Source of the DNA: DASXUX01 sp036504595
GTDB lineage: Bacteria; Planctomycetota; SZUA-567; H5-PLA8
Assembly: GCA_036504595.1 (NCBI GenBank)
Contig: DASXUX010000014.1
Coordinates: forward strand, 62,001 to 126,000
Reading direction: 5' to 3'
DNA length: 64,000 nt
Shown here piece by piece: positions 15,972 to 25,300 of this stretch. Numbering within the stretch: the first letter of the stretch is position 1; the number at the start of each line of letters is the position of its first letter. The notes beneath the pieces are model-generated. The model was not told the origin of the DNA. It saw only the letters and a program-made list of their open reading frames with translations, and searched no databases. Made by a program: the position numbers and the translations under genes.

Positions 15972-17753
15972 TTATCGCTCCCTTTTCTCAAGTTCTTCAA
16001 TTCCGCAGACCTGCCGGATTCGGGCGATGATGGCCCGCTCCCGCGCACTTCGGAACAGCTCGTATGATCGTGCGACAGACTCTGGAGTTGCGGTGGCTGT
16101 TGCTTGCTTCATCGCGCCCAGCACGTTAGGTGTGATAAAATGTGGAGCAAGCATTCGTTCCTGTGCACCGTCTGGGAAGATCTCGGCATTGGCTAAGTAA
16201 TCGGCCGGCGCTGTATCCTTAACCTTGCCGTTAGTCTCAGCGCTGATAAGCGTTCGATTAACGACGCTGTTGACATCTGCGCGCTGCGTTATGTTGCGCG
16301 CATCCAGATATGCCTTCGGAAACACGTGATGGTCCTGGAGGTTCTGAAGTTCAATGCTTTCACCAAGTCTCCAGTCACGGGCTTTCTGCATCGCCAGCAA
16401 ACAGAACACGCCGCAGTAGATCATGCTTGCGTTGCTGGCAGAGTCCCGAACGTTGTAGCCTGGCGAACCAATTGTTGCCCGCGCCTCTTTGAAAACATCC
16501 GGTTCAGTCTTCGGCTCACCCCAATACTTCAACAGTTCCTGGTAGTCTTTGCGTGACTTGCTCTCGACCGCGCTGGAATACCTTTCAAGGAAGACATTGC
16601 ACCAGTACCAACGCCGCAAGTCGCGACGGGCATCGGCGCCAAGTCGGCGCGTTTCGATTTCCTCACGTAAAGCCGCCAGAATCGGGATGAGACCGTAGCC
16701 CGGCAACCATTTCGCACTGAACACGCCAAAGCCGTCTTCATTAACCAATTCCAGCATTTCGAGCGCACGCTCAACCGCTGCCGATGCGCGTTCCCAATCC
16801 TTCTTGAAGTCCTGTGGTTTCAGTTCGATCAGCACACTGGGTTTCGGGTCAAGATTGCGGAGCAGGGCCAGAGTGCGAAGCATCAACACACCAAACTTGT
16901 GCGTATCAGCTTTGCCCTTGGACAATTCGCGGATGCGTTTGTGCTGCCGGCACGTTGCGTTCCAGAGATCATGTAACCTGATGTTGGATCGATAGAGCCG
17001 AGCCGTCAGAAGATCGTATACTGACAACTCGACCCCGGTGGAGTTTAACTTCTCGAAGATGGCACAAACGCGGCCCATTGCCTTGGGATCGTTCTCTGAG
17101 ATCCGCGGCAGCATGACCACCGGCACCAGGAACTGCGTGAAATCCGTGACTGCTTTGCTGACTTTGTCGCGCCATTCGCCGCGGAATCGGTTGTGTTCTT
17201 CGGGATCGTTATCCTTTAGCCAATCGTCCAGGCCATCCCGCCACTTCAGGAAGTTGCCATCGCGGAGCAGCACGGTACAAGGCAGCATTTGTTGCCGGTA
17301 CTGGTTCTTTGGTTCATCTAGTCCGGCTAGTTCGCGCTGCGTTCGGCTGAAGACGAAGTCGTCGTCGTCGATATCCGACATCAACTTGCGCAGGTCAATG
17401 AAGAACCAACGCCGTTGTGTCGTGTTCTTCAGCGGGAAGTCCGGCGCGCCGAGTGCATATAGAAGAGCCGTCAGGCGTTGCTGGCCGTCCAGTACAAGCC
17501 ACTCAGGTCGCGGATCGCGAAAGCTGGGCTTCGCACCGCGAAGTATTTGCGGATCAAAGGGGGGATTTGTCGGATCCGATGGGAGCAGCAAGAGCGAACC
17601 AACAAAGTATCCCCGAAATATGGACCGGACCAAGTCGGCAACCATCTCTGGTGGCCATACGAAGTCGCGTTGAAAGTTGGGCAAGCAGAGCGTCCCATCG
17701 TAAGCTTGCTCGACATAGCGGATGATAGCCTTCTTGTCCGGAGTGATGTCCAT
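15972..17753 (-). CDS. DUF262/DUF1524 GmrSD-like nuclease
   Basis: 593 residues from ATG 17753 (AAGGAAA upstream); the frame is open to 17837. The N-terminal DUF262 domain has CLPNFQRDFVWP and LVLDGQQRLTALLYA (~88-100), the ParB-like nucleotide-binding half of GmrSD-type modification-dependent restriction enzymes. The C-terminal DUF1524-type HNH domain has QDHHVFPKAYL, then NRTLIS and TNGKVKD, the usual His-Asn-His spacing. Both halves look intact. It sits between the Lys-rich unknown and the DUF499 ATPase in one operon. Probably an NTP-regulated DNA nuclease, either part of the core mechanism or an added effector. Confidence 0.85.
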   Translation of the reverse strand: MDITPDKKAIIRYVEQAYDGTLCLPNFQRDFVWPPEMVADLVRSIFRGYFVGSLLLLPSDPTNPPFDPQILRGAKPSFRDPRPEWLVLDGQQRLTALLYALGAPDFPLKNTTQRRWFFIDLRKLMSDIDDDDFVFSRTQRELAGLDEPKNQYRQQMLPCTVLLRDGNFLKWRDGLDDWLKDNDPEEHNRFRGEWRDKVSKAVTDFTQFLVPVVMLPRISENDPKAMGRVCAIFEKLNSTGVELSVYDLLTARLYRSNIRLHDLWNATCRQHKRIRELSKGKADTHKFGVLMLRTLALLRNLDPKPSVLIELKPQDFKKDWERASAAVERALEMLELVNEDGFGVFSAKWLPGYGLIPILAALREEIETRRLGADARRDLRRWYWCNVFLERYSSAVESKSRKDYQELLKYWGEPKTEPDVFKEARATIGSPGYNVRDSASNASMIYCGVFCLLAMQKARDWRLGESIELQNLQDHHVFPKAYLDARNITQRADVNSVVNRTLISAETNGKVKDTAPADYLANAEIFPDGAQERMLAPHFITPNVLGAMKQATATATPESVARSYELFRSARERAIIARIRQVCGIEELEKRER

Positions 17754-17770
17754 GATTTCCTTTATTCCTG

Positions 17771-18559
17771 TTAACGGTGATGCCTGCCACTGCTGTGACT
17801 GCCGGATTTCTTCCCGCCAAACGCTGGCAGCACCCAAAAATGATTTTTTGCACTTTTCTTCTTCTTCCGCTTCTTCTTCTTTGAATTGTGGGGCTGTGCG
17901 GGGATCCCATTGGGTGCTCTGACATTCTGCAAAAACTGGCTTGTCGGCATCTCGATCTGTTGCGTTTGGACGCTTGGCGCAACGCCTACTGGTTCTTGCT
18001 TAATGGCTCGTTTGGGAGGATTGGGCAGTGAAACGCCTTGAGCACTGGCAACGTTCGCGGTCGTTTGGGCGGCAACATGAGGCCGCGCTTTTGTTTCATC
18101 ACCTTTCTTCAAATAGTCCAGGGCGGCATTCAATGCTTGCTGAAGAGACTGAATCTCACTGATTTTCGGAGGGTCGCTCGATGGTCTCCGGGACAGACAA
18201 AAACACTTCCACGTAGTTCGCTGTAGGATTCGCCTTGCGTGTTCCCCGCGACTCTGCGCTGACGCACTGGCGGCAACGAAGGCCGAAGGGGTCGAGCGAA
18301 GGCATCTGTCTGCGAGTTCAATGAAACACTCGTGAACTTCGGTGAAGCGAACAGCAGAACCGGGGATTGCACCACCTTTGGCCGTCGTGATTACCGCTTC
18401 CGACAACAACTCTCGAACTTTGGCTTCTCCCATTTCCTTTAGCGCCACGTGTGCAAGCCCCATCATCTCAGTGCTTTGGTTCTGAAGCGCACGACAAACC
18501 TGGACAACAAAGTCCCGGTCCTTGTCCGACATGCTGGAAAGCAAAGCACTCTGATCCAT
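17771..18559 (-). CDS. Unknown protein with Lys-rich tail, 262 aa
   Basis: ATG 18559 is set by GGAGG 8 bases upstream, 16 bases after the methylase stop. Residues 1-95 look helical and ordered (SSMSDKDRDFVVQVCRALQ; MMGLAHVALKEMG). A Ser/Pro/Gln-rich linker follows, then a very basic run (KKKKRKKKKSAKN) near the C-terminus and a Gly/His end. The tail suggests nucleic-acid contact or a tether. Not recognised as any family. Its place between the methylase and the DUF262 nuclease argues for a role in the same system. Confidence 0.65.
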   Translation of the reverse strand: MDQSALLSSMSDKDRDFVVQVCRALQNQSTEMMGLAHVALKEMGEAKVRELLSEAVITTAKGGAIPGSAVRFTEVHECFIELADRCLRSTPSAFVAASASAQSRGEHARRILQRTTWKCFCLSRRPSSDPPKISEIQSLQQALNAALDYLKKGDETKARPHVAAQTTANVASAQGVSLPNPPKRAIKQEPVGVAPSVQTQQIEMPTSQFLQNVRAPNGIPAQPHNSKKKKRKKKKSAKNHFWVLPAFGGKKSGSHSSGRHHR

Positions 18560-18575
18560 TGCTCGCCTCCAAATC

Positions 18576-21533
18576 TCAACCAACTCCAGGCAACGTATCC
18601 TGCCGTTTCGGCGCCATGCCTCGGGCGGCAACGTGGTTGCTGATGGCTTCGAGTAGGGCGCGCTCCTCGCTGCCTTCGGCGGCAAGTTCGATCAGCGCCT
18701 GGAGCAACTGATTGAACAGCGCGTGGTGGCGCAAGCCCTTCTCGTCGAGGTACTCGTTGACTTTGGCCTCTTCGCCGGACTTCCAGAGGTGCATCAGGCG
18801 GTGGACTTGGTCGATCAGCGGCGCGGGGCGGCCACCGGGGCCTTCGTAGCCCAGCGTCTTGCGAATGCGGCGGTGCCAGGGCTTTAGTTGCACTTCGCTG
18901 CCCTTGCCGGACGATTCCTCGCCGCCATCGTCTTCGCCCTCGGCGCCTTCTTCCACGTCGTCTTCGGCCTGCTGCTTGGCGGTGTTGAGGATGTCGTACT
19001 TGTCGGCCAGTTCGCGGTCGGACAAATTGCAGGATAACGCGTACAAGATGCACGCGCCCACGGGCGCCTTGTCGAGTCCGAAGTCATGCCGGTGGAGCAA
19101 GTAGTACGTGGTGGTGTCGTCCAGGCCGCTGACGCTCTCCGCGCCGCCGTCCTTGGTGAGCACGCGGCCGACGACGAAGTCCACGACCATGCGGCGGACG
19201 TGGCGCAGGAACTCCGAGACGGTCATCACCTGGCCGGGTTCGTTGGCCTTCTTGACAACCGGGTGCTGGCTGTAAGCTTCCATCGCCGGCCCGGTGGCGG
19301 CCCAGACGAAGTCAGGCCCGCGGATGCCGGCGTCCCAGAAGTCGCGCAGGCGCGTGTTGATCTTTTCGCGCATGTCCTTGAGGACGGTCTGGTCGAAGCC
19401 GGGTCGCGCCGTCGCGGGGCGCTTCTTGCAGACGAGCCAGACGGTTGACGCAAGCGCGGCACACGCATGTGATCGCGTGCGATTTACCATCTGGTCCTGT
19501 ATCGGCCAAGTAGCCTCAACCTGGAAACCTGCGCGAATTATCGCGGCAACAAGAGTCTCCCAAGCGTCGGGGTTCTTGTGTGCGAACACGATTACCAGAA
19601 ACCCGTTCGGTTTGAGTGCAGTGCTGCAACGCGCAAAGGCGCGGGCCATTCCATCCTCGTAAACGGACTTGGCCATAGCATTGTCGCCACCAAAACGGCT
19701 TTCATCCTGGATCAATTCGCCATCTGCGCTGTCACGATCCCACTTAGGTCCCATTTGTGCGTCGAAGACACTGTTGAAGTCCTCTGAGACCCCCTCTAAA
19801 CCGCGGCGCAACCAAACGTAAAAGAAGTCCATTACGTCTGAATATGGTATCGCGTCGTAATAGGGCGGATCGGTAACAATCAGGTCGAGGTCCTGAATGT
19901 CCAGTCTTAGGCTTGAGGCGCGCAAGACACGCGGCCTAATCATCTGTTGTGGCAACTGGCAAGCGGTATCTACTGAGTTCGTCAGTGATTCGAACATTGA
20001 TTGCCAACTACCAGAAGCGCCGCCAATGGGTGATGCCTCGGCAAAGTCCCACTTGATAGGAATGGCGAAGCGATTGAACGTGTGCGTTATCTGTTCGTTT
20101 TGGGTGTACCAAGAACACCCGGTGTTCCCATAATCCAACATCTTGTCCATCGTACAGAGCAAGTAAGCCAAAACCGCCTCTGCCTGTTCCTTCGTGCAAC
20201 CCGCACGCATCGACTCTGCATAGGCGCTTCGTATCCATCTCATGAACGTACCGGCAGCAGCAAGTTGCCGCGGCGCATATATTTGGCTCCAATGAACAAT
20301 CCCCCACCGTGTAACCGACACGCCGCCCTTCTTTATGCTTCCAGTATTTATGGGTTCTTCGGGTACGCCGAAGGGGATCTCTTTGAAGACATGCTTGAGC
20401 CAGTCACCTGATGCCGAAACGGCTTCATCGTCGCCTGCGCTTGGTAGCCGATACTCCTTGCCGCCAGATCCATTCACGACGACTGATGTCATCACGGCCT
20501 GCACACGCCCTGCGCAACCCTCCAAACGAATGTCCTCCATCGTGTTCACGGCAGTGCAACAAGGGCATGTGGCACCAGCCTTTGACATCGTGCCCTTGGC
20601 GTCCGTGCTGGCCGGCGCGCCGTTCTGAATCCCGAAGACCACGCCGGTCTTGTCGGCATTGGGCTTCATCGTGAGCACCACGCGCTTGTTGTCCTTCTTG
20701 CACAGCCAGCGCGTCTTCAGAAGCGGGATAGTGGCGCGACAGCCTTTGCACTTCACCGTGCGCGCCCACAGGTAGGCAACGGTCGGCTTGCCATCAATCA
20801 CCGGATAGAAACGGTCGAGGTCGGCCTTGGCCTTCTCCAGCACCCACTGCCCCCAGGCGCGGACATGCGCGGCCAGATCGCCCTGCGGCTGTTCTTTCAG
20901 GCCCGCCAGCAGGGAGCCCTGTTCCTGCTCCGCACACTTACCCTTCTTGCGACCCTTCTCGGCTGGCGCGGCCCTGGTGGCAAACTCCGGCAACGGCCAG
21001 GTCTTGCCTGCCAGTTTCTGCGGGTATTCGAGCGTGCATTTGAGGATGAACCACGCGACCGGGTTGATGTCTATGGCCGTGGCTTCGCAGCCCAGGCGCA
21101 TGGCTTCGAGCGGGATCGCGCCACCGCCGGCGAACGGATCGAGTACCTTTGGAGCGCGCCCGCCATAGGCTTTGCGGATTTCCTGCCGGAACCATTCCAG
21201 GTCCGGGCCGGATTCGCGGCCCCAGTGGAGAACGCCGCCCTCGGTCTCCTCGACGATCTTCTCGGTCGTCTTGCCGTTCTTCTTCTCCTTCTTGACCTTG
21301 CGGACGATGTGCCCTGCCATGCGCTCCAACAGCTTGTCGCGCTCTTCCTTGTTGCCCGGATCAGGCAGCAGCGTGGCAATCAGCGCCGCCCGGCACGCCG
21401 CCAACGGCCGCCGCGCCGGCCAAATGTGCAGCGTCGAAATGTGCCCGTGCCGCACATTCTTCTCATGCACAGAGTCCAGCGACGCCTGCCGCAGGGGAAA
21501 CGCAACTTCAATTAAACGCGGACGATCATTCAT
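18576..21533 (-). CDS. DUF1156 DNA adenine methyltransferase of the Hma-type operon
   Basis: 985 residues. It starts with the DUF1156 signature (RPRLIEVAFPL..., HISTLHIWPARRPL). SAM-binding motif I is LDPFAGGGAIPLEAM (~131-145) and the catalytic motif is TDPPYYDAIPYSD (~555-566), the order of N6-adenine methylases. A Cys-rich zinc-ribbon-like insert lies between them. The long C-terminal part is helical and acidic near ~880-910. The ATG overlaps the stop of the HEPN gene (ATGA), so translation is coupled. Predicted to mark host DNA so that the helicase/nuclease genes spare it. A partial copy of its first ~33 codons lies at 24425-24568. Confidence 0.9.
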   Translation of the reverse strand: MNDRPRLIEVAFPLRQASLDSVHEKNVRHGHISTLHIWPARRPLAACRAALIATLLPDPGNKEERDKLLERMAGHIVRKVKKEKKNGKTTEKIVEETEGGVLHWGRESGPDLEWFRQEIRKAYGGRAPKVLDPFAGGGAIPLEAMRLGCEATAIDINPVAWFILKCTLEYPQKLAGKTWPLPEFATRAAPAEKGRKKGKCAEQEQGSLLAGLKEQPQGDLAAHVRAWGQWVLEKAKADLDRFYPVIDGKPTVAYLWARTVKCKGCRATIPLLKTRWLCKKDNKRVVLTMKPNADKTGVVFGIQNGAPASTDAKGTMSKAGATCPCCTAVNTMEDIRLEGCAGRVQAVMTSVVVNGSGGKEYRLPSAGDDEAVSASGDWLKHVFKEIPFGVPEEPINTGSIKKGGVSVTRWGIVHWSQIYAPRQLAAAGTFMRWIRSAYAESMRAGCTKEQAEAVLAYLLCTMDKMLDYGNTGCSWYTQNEQITHTFNRFAIPIKWDFAEASPIGGASGSWQSMFESLTNSVDTACQLPQQMIRPRVLRASSLRLDIQDLDLIVTDPPYYDAIPYSDVMDFFYVWLRRGLEGVSEDFNSVFDAQMGPKWDRDSADGELIQDESRFGGDNAMAKSVYEDGMARAFARCSTALKPNGFLVIVFAHKNPDAWETLVAAIIRAGFQVEATWPIQDQMVNRTRSHACAALASTVWLVCKKRPATARPGFDQTVLKDMREKINTRLRDFWDAGIRGPDFVWAATGPAMEAYSQHPVVKKANEPGQVMTVSEFLRHVRRMVVDFVVGRVLTKDGGAESVSGLDDTTTYYLLHRHDFGLDKAPVGACILYALSCNLSDRELADKYDILNTAKQQAEDDVEEGAEGEDDGGEESSGKGSEVQLKPWHRRIRKTLGYEGPGGRPAPLIDQVHRLMHLWKSGEEAKVNEYLDEKGLRHHALFNQLLQALIELAAEGSEERALLEAISNHVAARGMAPKRQDTLPGVG

Positions 21534-23023
21534 CGTTCATCTTCCGAAGGTGGAACTGCTTCAACAGCGAGCAACAGAGCTGAGAGATCGGCGCTCTCTC
21601 CGAATTGCTCGACAAGGCCCTTGAGCACTGCGAAAGTTTCCGTCCTGCCAGGCTTCATCCAATAGCCTGACTTTGGTTTTCCCTTGGATATTCTGGACAC
21701 AACATCATCCAAAATGGGCTGCCGCAACGAGGGCGGGACGTGCTTCAAACACTGTATCGCCTCTTTCATGTAGAGCGTTTTGAAGCGGATCTCGTTCTGC
21801 TCATTTACGAAACACTCAGTTACAAGACCTGCTACCAGGGGTTCGGGAAGGGGGGCCGGCCCGGCTGCCAACTCCTTGATGTACTCGACTGCAGATCCGG
21901 CCGTGCCTTCGGCGCACTGCAGGATATTATTGCCGAGTACAGTCTGCTGTTCCGGGGTGAGCGCGAATATCTCTGCCGATGGACGATTTCGTATGACTCG
22001 GATCGCCGGGTTTTGTGCGTACCAATTGCCAGACTTCAGATCATTCATGAGGCTGTCAAAAAGAAGCTCCAACTCTACCTCTACTGACGACAACTGCTCG
22101 GGAGAAAAGGAGGCCACGGCATCTTTGTATCGTTGCCACTGCCGCTCACTGAAAGCCATGGCACGGCTGAGCGCCTGCAACTGCTTAAAGGCGGTCGGCC
22201 GCGTTCGCGTACGGTGAATTAAGTTCCCTATCACGATATCCTGTGCGTGCGGTGGTATAACCACAAAGATCGCCGGGTCTGAAAGGACGTACGCAGCCGT
22301 GATGGGTGTCGCAGTAAGGTCCTGGCGCAAGTCCCATCCCGCCAAAACCGTGGGGCTAAGTTCTTTAATGCAACACGTTGAAAACCAGAGGGACCGTTGG
22401 ACACAGACTTGCATCGTGGAATCGGCAATAATTGCTTCGGTCTCTACCCACAATTTTTCAAGGAACCAAGGCCATAGCGCGCCGTCTACCCGCGGCATTA
22501 TTTCACGGGCATACTCGGCCACCGCAGGTTCGTAGTCATCTAGGAAACGCACTTCCTTCAGTAGAAGCCGCACCTGTTCCGTTAGAAAACCATGTCGGAG
22601 CTTCACTGGGCGGCTAAGCACGAGCTCAACGACAGCGGCGGCAGCAGCCACTAAGTCCTCTTCAGAGGGCTTGATCTCATAGGGATGGCCGTACAGGCAT
22701 CGCATTTTGTACACGTGCTCTAGCCGGAGCACTTCCGCATCGGTTAGAAAGCCGTATTCGTGCGCCTTGGTCAACAGGTATGCGTCCACGGCTTGCTGAT
22801 TATTCTCTTTGCGCTGTATCTCCCCTTCTATTAGAGCAGCCGCACCATCGCGTGCACTCGCAATCTTAAACCGCCTTTTGAGTGACTCCGCACAGCTAAG
22901 CCATACCATAATGTACGCTGCACGAAGAGAAGATGCTTTCGCGCAGCCAATCGCTTCCTCGAACAACACGCGATCAGTGCTGTCGAGCACGCCGGCGAGG
23001 TAACCTTCAAGCTTTCCAGTCAC
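21530..23023 (-). CDS. HEPN-domain protein, 497 aa, embedded in the defence operon
   Basis: The start is a GTG at 23023 with a distant GGGAG; an internal start is possible. Residues ~20-135 look like a HEPN four-helix domain: AYIMVWLSCAESLKRRF, then MRCLYGHPYE with the R-x4-H motif (R108...H113) typical of HEPN ribonucleases. The remaining 350 residues are helical and not recognised (perhaps a sensor). Its stop overlaps the methylase start by ATGA. Together with the next gene upstream it forms a two-gene insert bounded by methylase start sequences, so it is likely an added effector, for example RNA cleavage on phage sensing. The HEPN call is by motif only. Confidence 0.6.
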   Translation of the reverse strand: MTGKLEGYLAGVLDSTDRVLFEEAIGCAKASSLRAAYIMVWLSCAESLKRRFKIASARDGAAALIEGEIQRKENNQQAVDAYLLTKAHEYGFLTDAEVLRLEHVYKMRCLYGHPYEIKPSEEDLVAAAAAVVELVLSRPVKLRHGFLTEQVRLLLKEVRFLDDYEPAVAEYAREIMPRVDGALWPWFLEKLWVETEAIIADSTMQVCVQRSLWFSTCCIKELSPTVLAGWDLRQDLTATPITAAYVLSDPAIFVVIPPHAQDIVIGNLIHRTRTRPTAFKQLQALSRAMAFSERQWQRYKDAVASFSPEQLSSVEVELELLFDSLMNDLKSGNWYAQNPAIRVIRNRPSAEIFALTPEQQTVLGNNILQCAEGTAGSAVEYIKELAAGPAPLPEPLVAGLVTECFVNEQNEIRFKTLYMKEAIQCLKHVPPSLRQPILDDVVSRISKGKPKSGYWMKPGRTETFAVLKGLVEQFGESADLSALLLAVEAVPPSEDER

Positions 23024-23057
23024 TATCTTTAGTATCTCCCATCTGAAGAACGCTCCA

Positions 23058-24428
23058 CTATTTTGTCATCTTAGACCAGACAAATGCTGGCCGCTGCCGC
23101 GCCGAAACGTACTCCTGTGCTTCCGTTAGTGCCTCTCCGACTGCGGCGGCGGTGCCAAAGCCCAATAAGCTGACCAAGGGAATGTTGCCTCCAGAAATAA
23201 CAGCAAGTCCGACGCTTGCGGCAGCAAGGATCGCGCCCTTGGCACCGGTCGCTATGGCTTTGTCCAGGGAATCTCTGATCTCGTCAACTTGGGGGCGGAT
23301 TTCTCGCTCGAACAGCACTTGCGCTTGGCTTTGGAAGTCACCTTCGAAATCCCGCAATTCAGCGGCTACAGCATACAATGTCTGTCTAAACCGTTCAAAA
23401 CGTTTGGGATCATCTGAGCGCAATCGTGCGATTTGCGTAGCCGAATCAATCCGCAACTCGGTGGAGTTCGCCTGTAGAAAGTTGACTGCGACATCGGCGT
23501 TGCCCTGCACTGAACGGCCGCAAAGACCGGCTTCAAAACCGGAGGGAGTAAGGTAAAGACTTCCCATTTCTTCTGCACGCCGGGCTTCATCGCCAAGTTC
23601 ACGCATCCGCCGCAACGCAACTTGATTGATGGTCTGACTTACCCATGCGGCATACTCCTCTTTGCTCAGGGGCTTGTCCCATTCCATTGTGTTTTGAAGT
23701 TCCAGAAGATGGTCGCCAGCAGGTTTTGCTGATTTGATGGACCAGTAAGTGTATATATTGGCGTGGTTCAAGTTGTCGTCGTTATCAAACTGAACTGCGA
23801 TGCCCCGTACTGGTTTCTTCGGCACCCGAAAAGTCAACTCGTACCCGCGTCCGCCGGGGCCTGGGCGCACCTCGTGGACGACTGCTGAATCATGTATGTA
23901 CTTGTATAGGTGCGGAGGAATCTGCGAAGCAAAGCCATCTTTACTGTAGTATATCGGCGCCTCGTTTGGACCCTCATGAAGCAAGTCCATAGGGAGAGTT
24001 TCGACGGCTCCTATACGGATTAGAGGAGCGAGGGCCGAGAAGTGATTAAGTGCATTTAGTAGCGCGACGCGGTTCAATGTTATAGGCTTCGCCACAAGTC
24101 CGGCTTCTTGCATCGCAACGGTCAACGTGTTGATCTTAGGGGACACCTTGAACATCAGGTCATTAACCTGGAGTTTTCCGAATGCGAGCGTCGCGGGAAG
24201 CAAGTTCTTAACAACGTGTCCACTGGACAGTGAACTAATCCAAGCAGAGAGTTCCTTTTCGCCTCCGGCTTTTCCAGCACCACCGGCAATGGACCTTCTT
24301 CTTGACTGCATATAGAAATTGACCTTGCCGAGAATGTCCGTATCTGACATTCGGGAGAGATCTGCCACTCTGTCCTGGTTATCCAGGAGACTGAGCGCTC
24401 GCAACAGTTCCAGCGCATCAGCGCTCAT
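23058..24428 (-). CDS. Unknown protein with C-terminal hydrophobic helices, 456 aa
   Basis: ATG 24428 overlaps the stop of the methylase-start fragment upstream (ATGA), so translation is coupled to it; an in-frame extension to 24452 is not needed. Residues 1-300 are mixed alpha/beta with no recognised family (GGRGYELTFRVPKK; IYTYWSIKSAKPAGDH). A predicted coiled region follows (~320-390), then a Gly/Ala-rich hydrophobic pair (GAILAAASVGLAVISGG; LVSLLGFGTAAAVGEAL) that could enter a membrane. It is the partner of the HEPN gene in the same insert. A membrane-active effector or partner of the HEPN toxin is possible but not shown. Confidence 0.6.
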   Translation of the reverse strand: MSADALELLRALSLLDNQDRVADLSRMSDTDILGKVNFYMQSRRRSIAGGAGKAGGEKELSAWISSLSSGHVVKNLLPATLAFGKLQVNDLMFKVSPKINTLTVAMQEAGLVAKPITLNRVALLNALNHFSALAPLIRIGAVETLPMDLLHEGPNEAPIYYSKDGFASQIPPHLYKYIHDSAVVHEVRPGPGGRGYELTFRVPKKPVRGIAVQFDNDDNLNHANIYTYWSIKSAKPAGDHLLELQNTMEWDKPLSKEEYAAWVSQTINQVALRRMRELGDEARRAEEMGSLYLTPSGFEAGLCGRSVQGNADVAVNFLQANSTELRIDSATQIARLRSDDPKRFERFRQTLYAVAAELRDFEGDFQSQAQVLFEREIRPQVDEIRDSLDKAIATGAKGAILAAASVGLAVISGGNIPLVSLLGFGTAAAVGEALTEAQEYVSARQRPAFVWSKMTK

Positions 24429-24568
24429 GCTGCCTCCTCGGCACTGAACCACCGCTGAATGAGCAGGGCCGAGATGTGCCCATGGCGCACATTCTTCTCA
24501 TGCACGGAGTCCAGCGACTCCTGCAGCAGCGGAAATGCAACCTCGATCAAACGCGGACGATCAGCCAT
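24425..24568 (-). pseudogene. Truncated second copy of the DUF1156 methylase gene start
   Basis: A 47-codon frame reads MADRPRLIEVAFPL-LQESLDSVHEKN-VRHGHIS, matching the first 33 residues of the intact methylase (start 21533) with only four changes, then diverges (ALLIQRWFSAEEAA) and stops. Its ATG overlaps the stop of the gene upstream by eight bases and its TGA overlaps the next ATG (ATGA), so it still couples translation. The two copies differ at many third positions, so this is not a fresh self-duplication. The simplest reading is that the fragment marks where a two-gene cassette joined the operon at the methylase start. Confidence 0.8.
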
Positions 24569-25250
24569 TCAGCGCTTCCTCAATCAGACCCCAACTGTAA
24601 TCCGGGCGCTGATAGTGTACCTGCCGCGGCAGCTTCACCCGTTCCGCGAACACCACTTCATTTAAGTCGTGGACACTGTCGAACCACTCTAACGAATGGA
24701 ACAACGATGGACCGCGCAGCACTCTCCCGCGGGCCTGGCCACCTCCTGAGTTCGTTTTGCAGAACCGCCATTGAATAACCGGATTGCATGCTCGGAACTC
24801 AGCGATGGAGATTCTGATCAAACGGCAATCGGTGCCATGTATCTGTCTATGTTTCTGCTGGAAGGAGCGGTAGATCTCCCCTTCCGCGCCGTTCTCTCGA
24901 CCCGCGTAGAGGAAGACCATACCGTTGAGGAATGCCGTATACCTGCTGGTGTCCCAACCGTCCTCAAAATACTTGCCGAGCTGTCCATTACAGATCGGGG
25001 CCTGATCGTTCAACACAACTGACACATTATCTGCCACACGCAGGAAATATGGTCTTGAACGTGGCTCTGATAAAAACCGCTCTGGATCCTTAATTTGGTC
25101 GGGATGGTAATGGTTCGCCAGCGCAACCAGTTCTATGGCGCTACAAAGCTGCCTAAATGAATGCAGGAAGCTAAAATTCTGCACGACGGTGTAATGAAAC
25201 AGATGGCTTCTGTGTTCATCAAAGCGATCCCAGGTTACCTTTTGCTTCAT
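24561..25250 (-). CDS. Unknown small protein, possibly DUF7002-like, 229 aa
   Basis: N-terminal SHLFHYTVVQNFSFLHS and central YTAFLNGMVFLYAG recall small proteins of the DUF7002/DUF4433 type, where an H-Y-T strand and an N-G-x-V-F strand form an ADP-ribosyltransferase-like core. The match is weak and I do not claim activity. The gene lies 50 bases after the AIPR gene and overlaps the methylase-start fragment by eight bases, so before the insertion it probably ran straight into the methylase. It is therefore likely an older member of the operon than the HEPN pair. Confidence 0.5.
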   Translation of the reverse strand: MKQKVTWDRFDEHRSHLFHYTVVQNFSFLHSFRQLCSAIELVALANHYHPDQIKDPERFLSEPRSRPYFLRVADNVSVVLNDQAPICNGQLGKYFEDGWDTSRYTAFLNGMVFLYAGRENGAEGEIYRSFQQKHRQIHGTDCRLIRISIAEFRACNPVIQWRFCKTNSGGGQARGRVLRGPSLFHSLEWFDSVHDLNEVVFAERVKLPRQVHYQRPDYSWGLIEEALNG

Positions 25251-25300
25251 TTGCCAGCGCCCTTATGTAGATCGACTCGTGCTTCAACGGCAAAGAAGCA

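Noticed and set aside
18130..18375. Frameshift in the Lys-rich unknown gene
   Set aside because: An alternative frame is open here, but the main frame stays open with sensible composition throughout, so no frameshift is needed.
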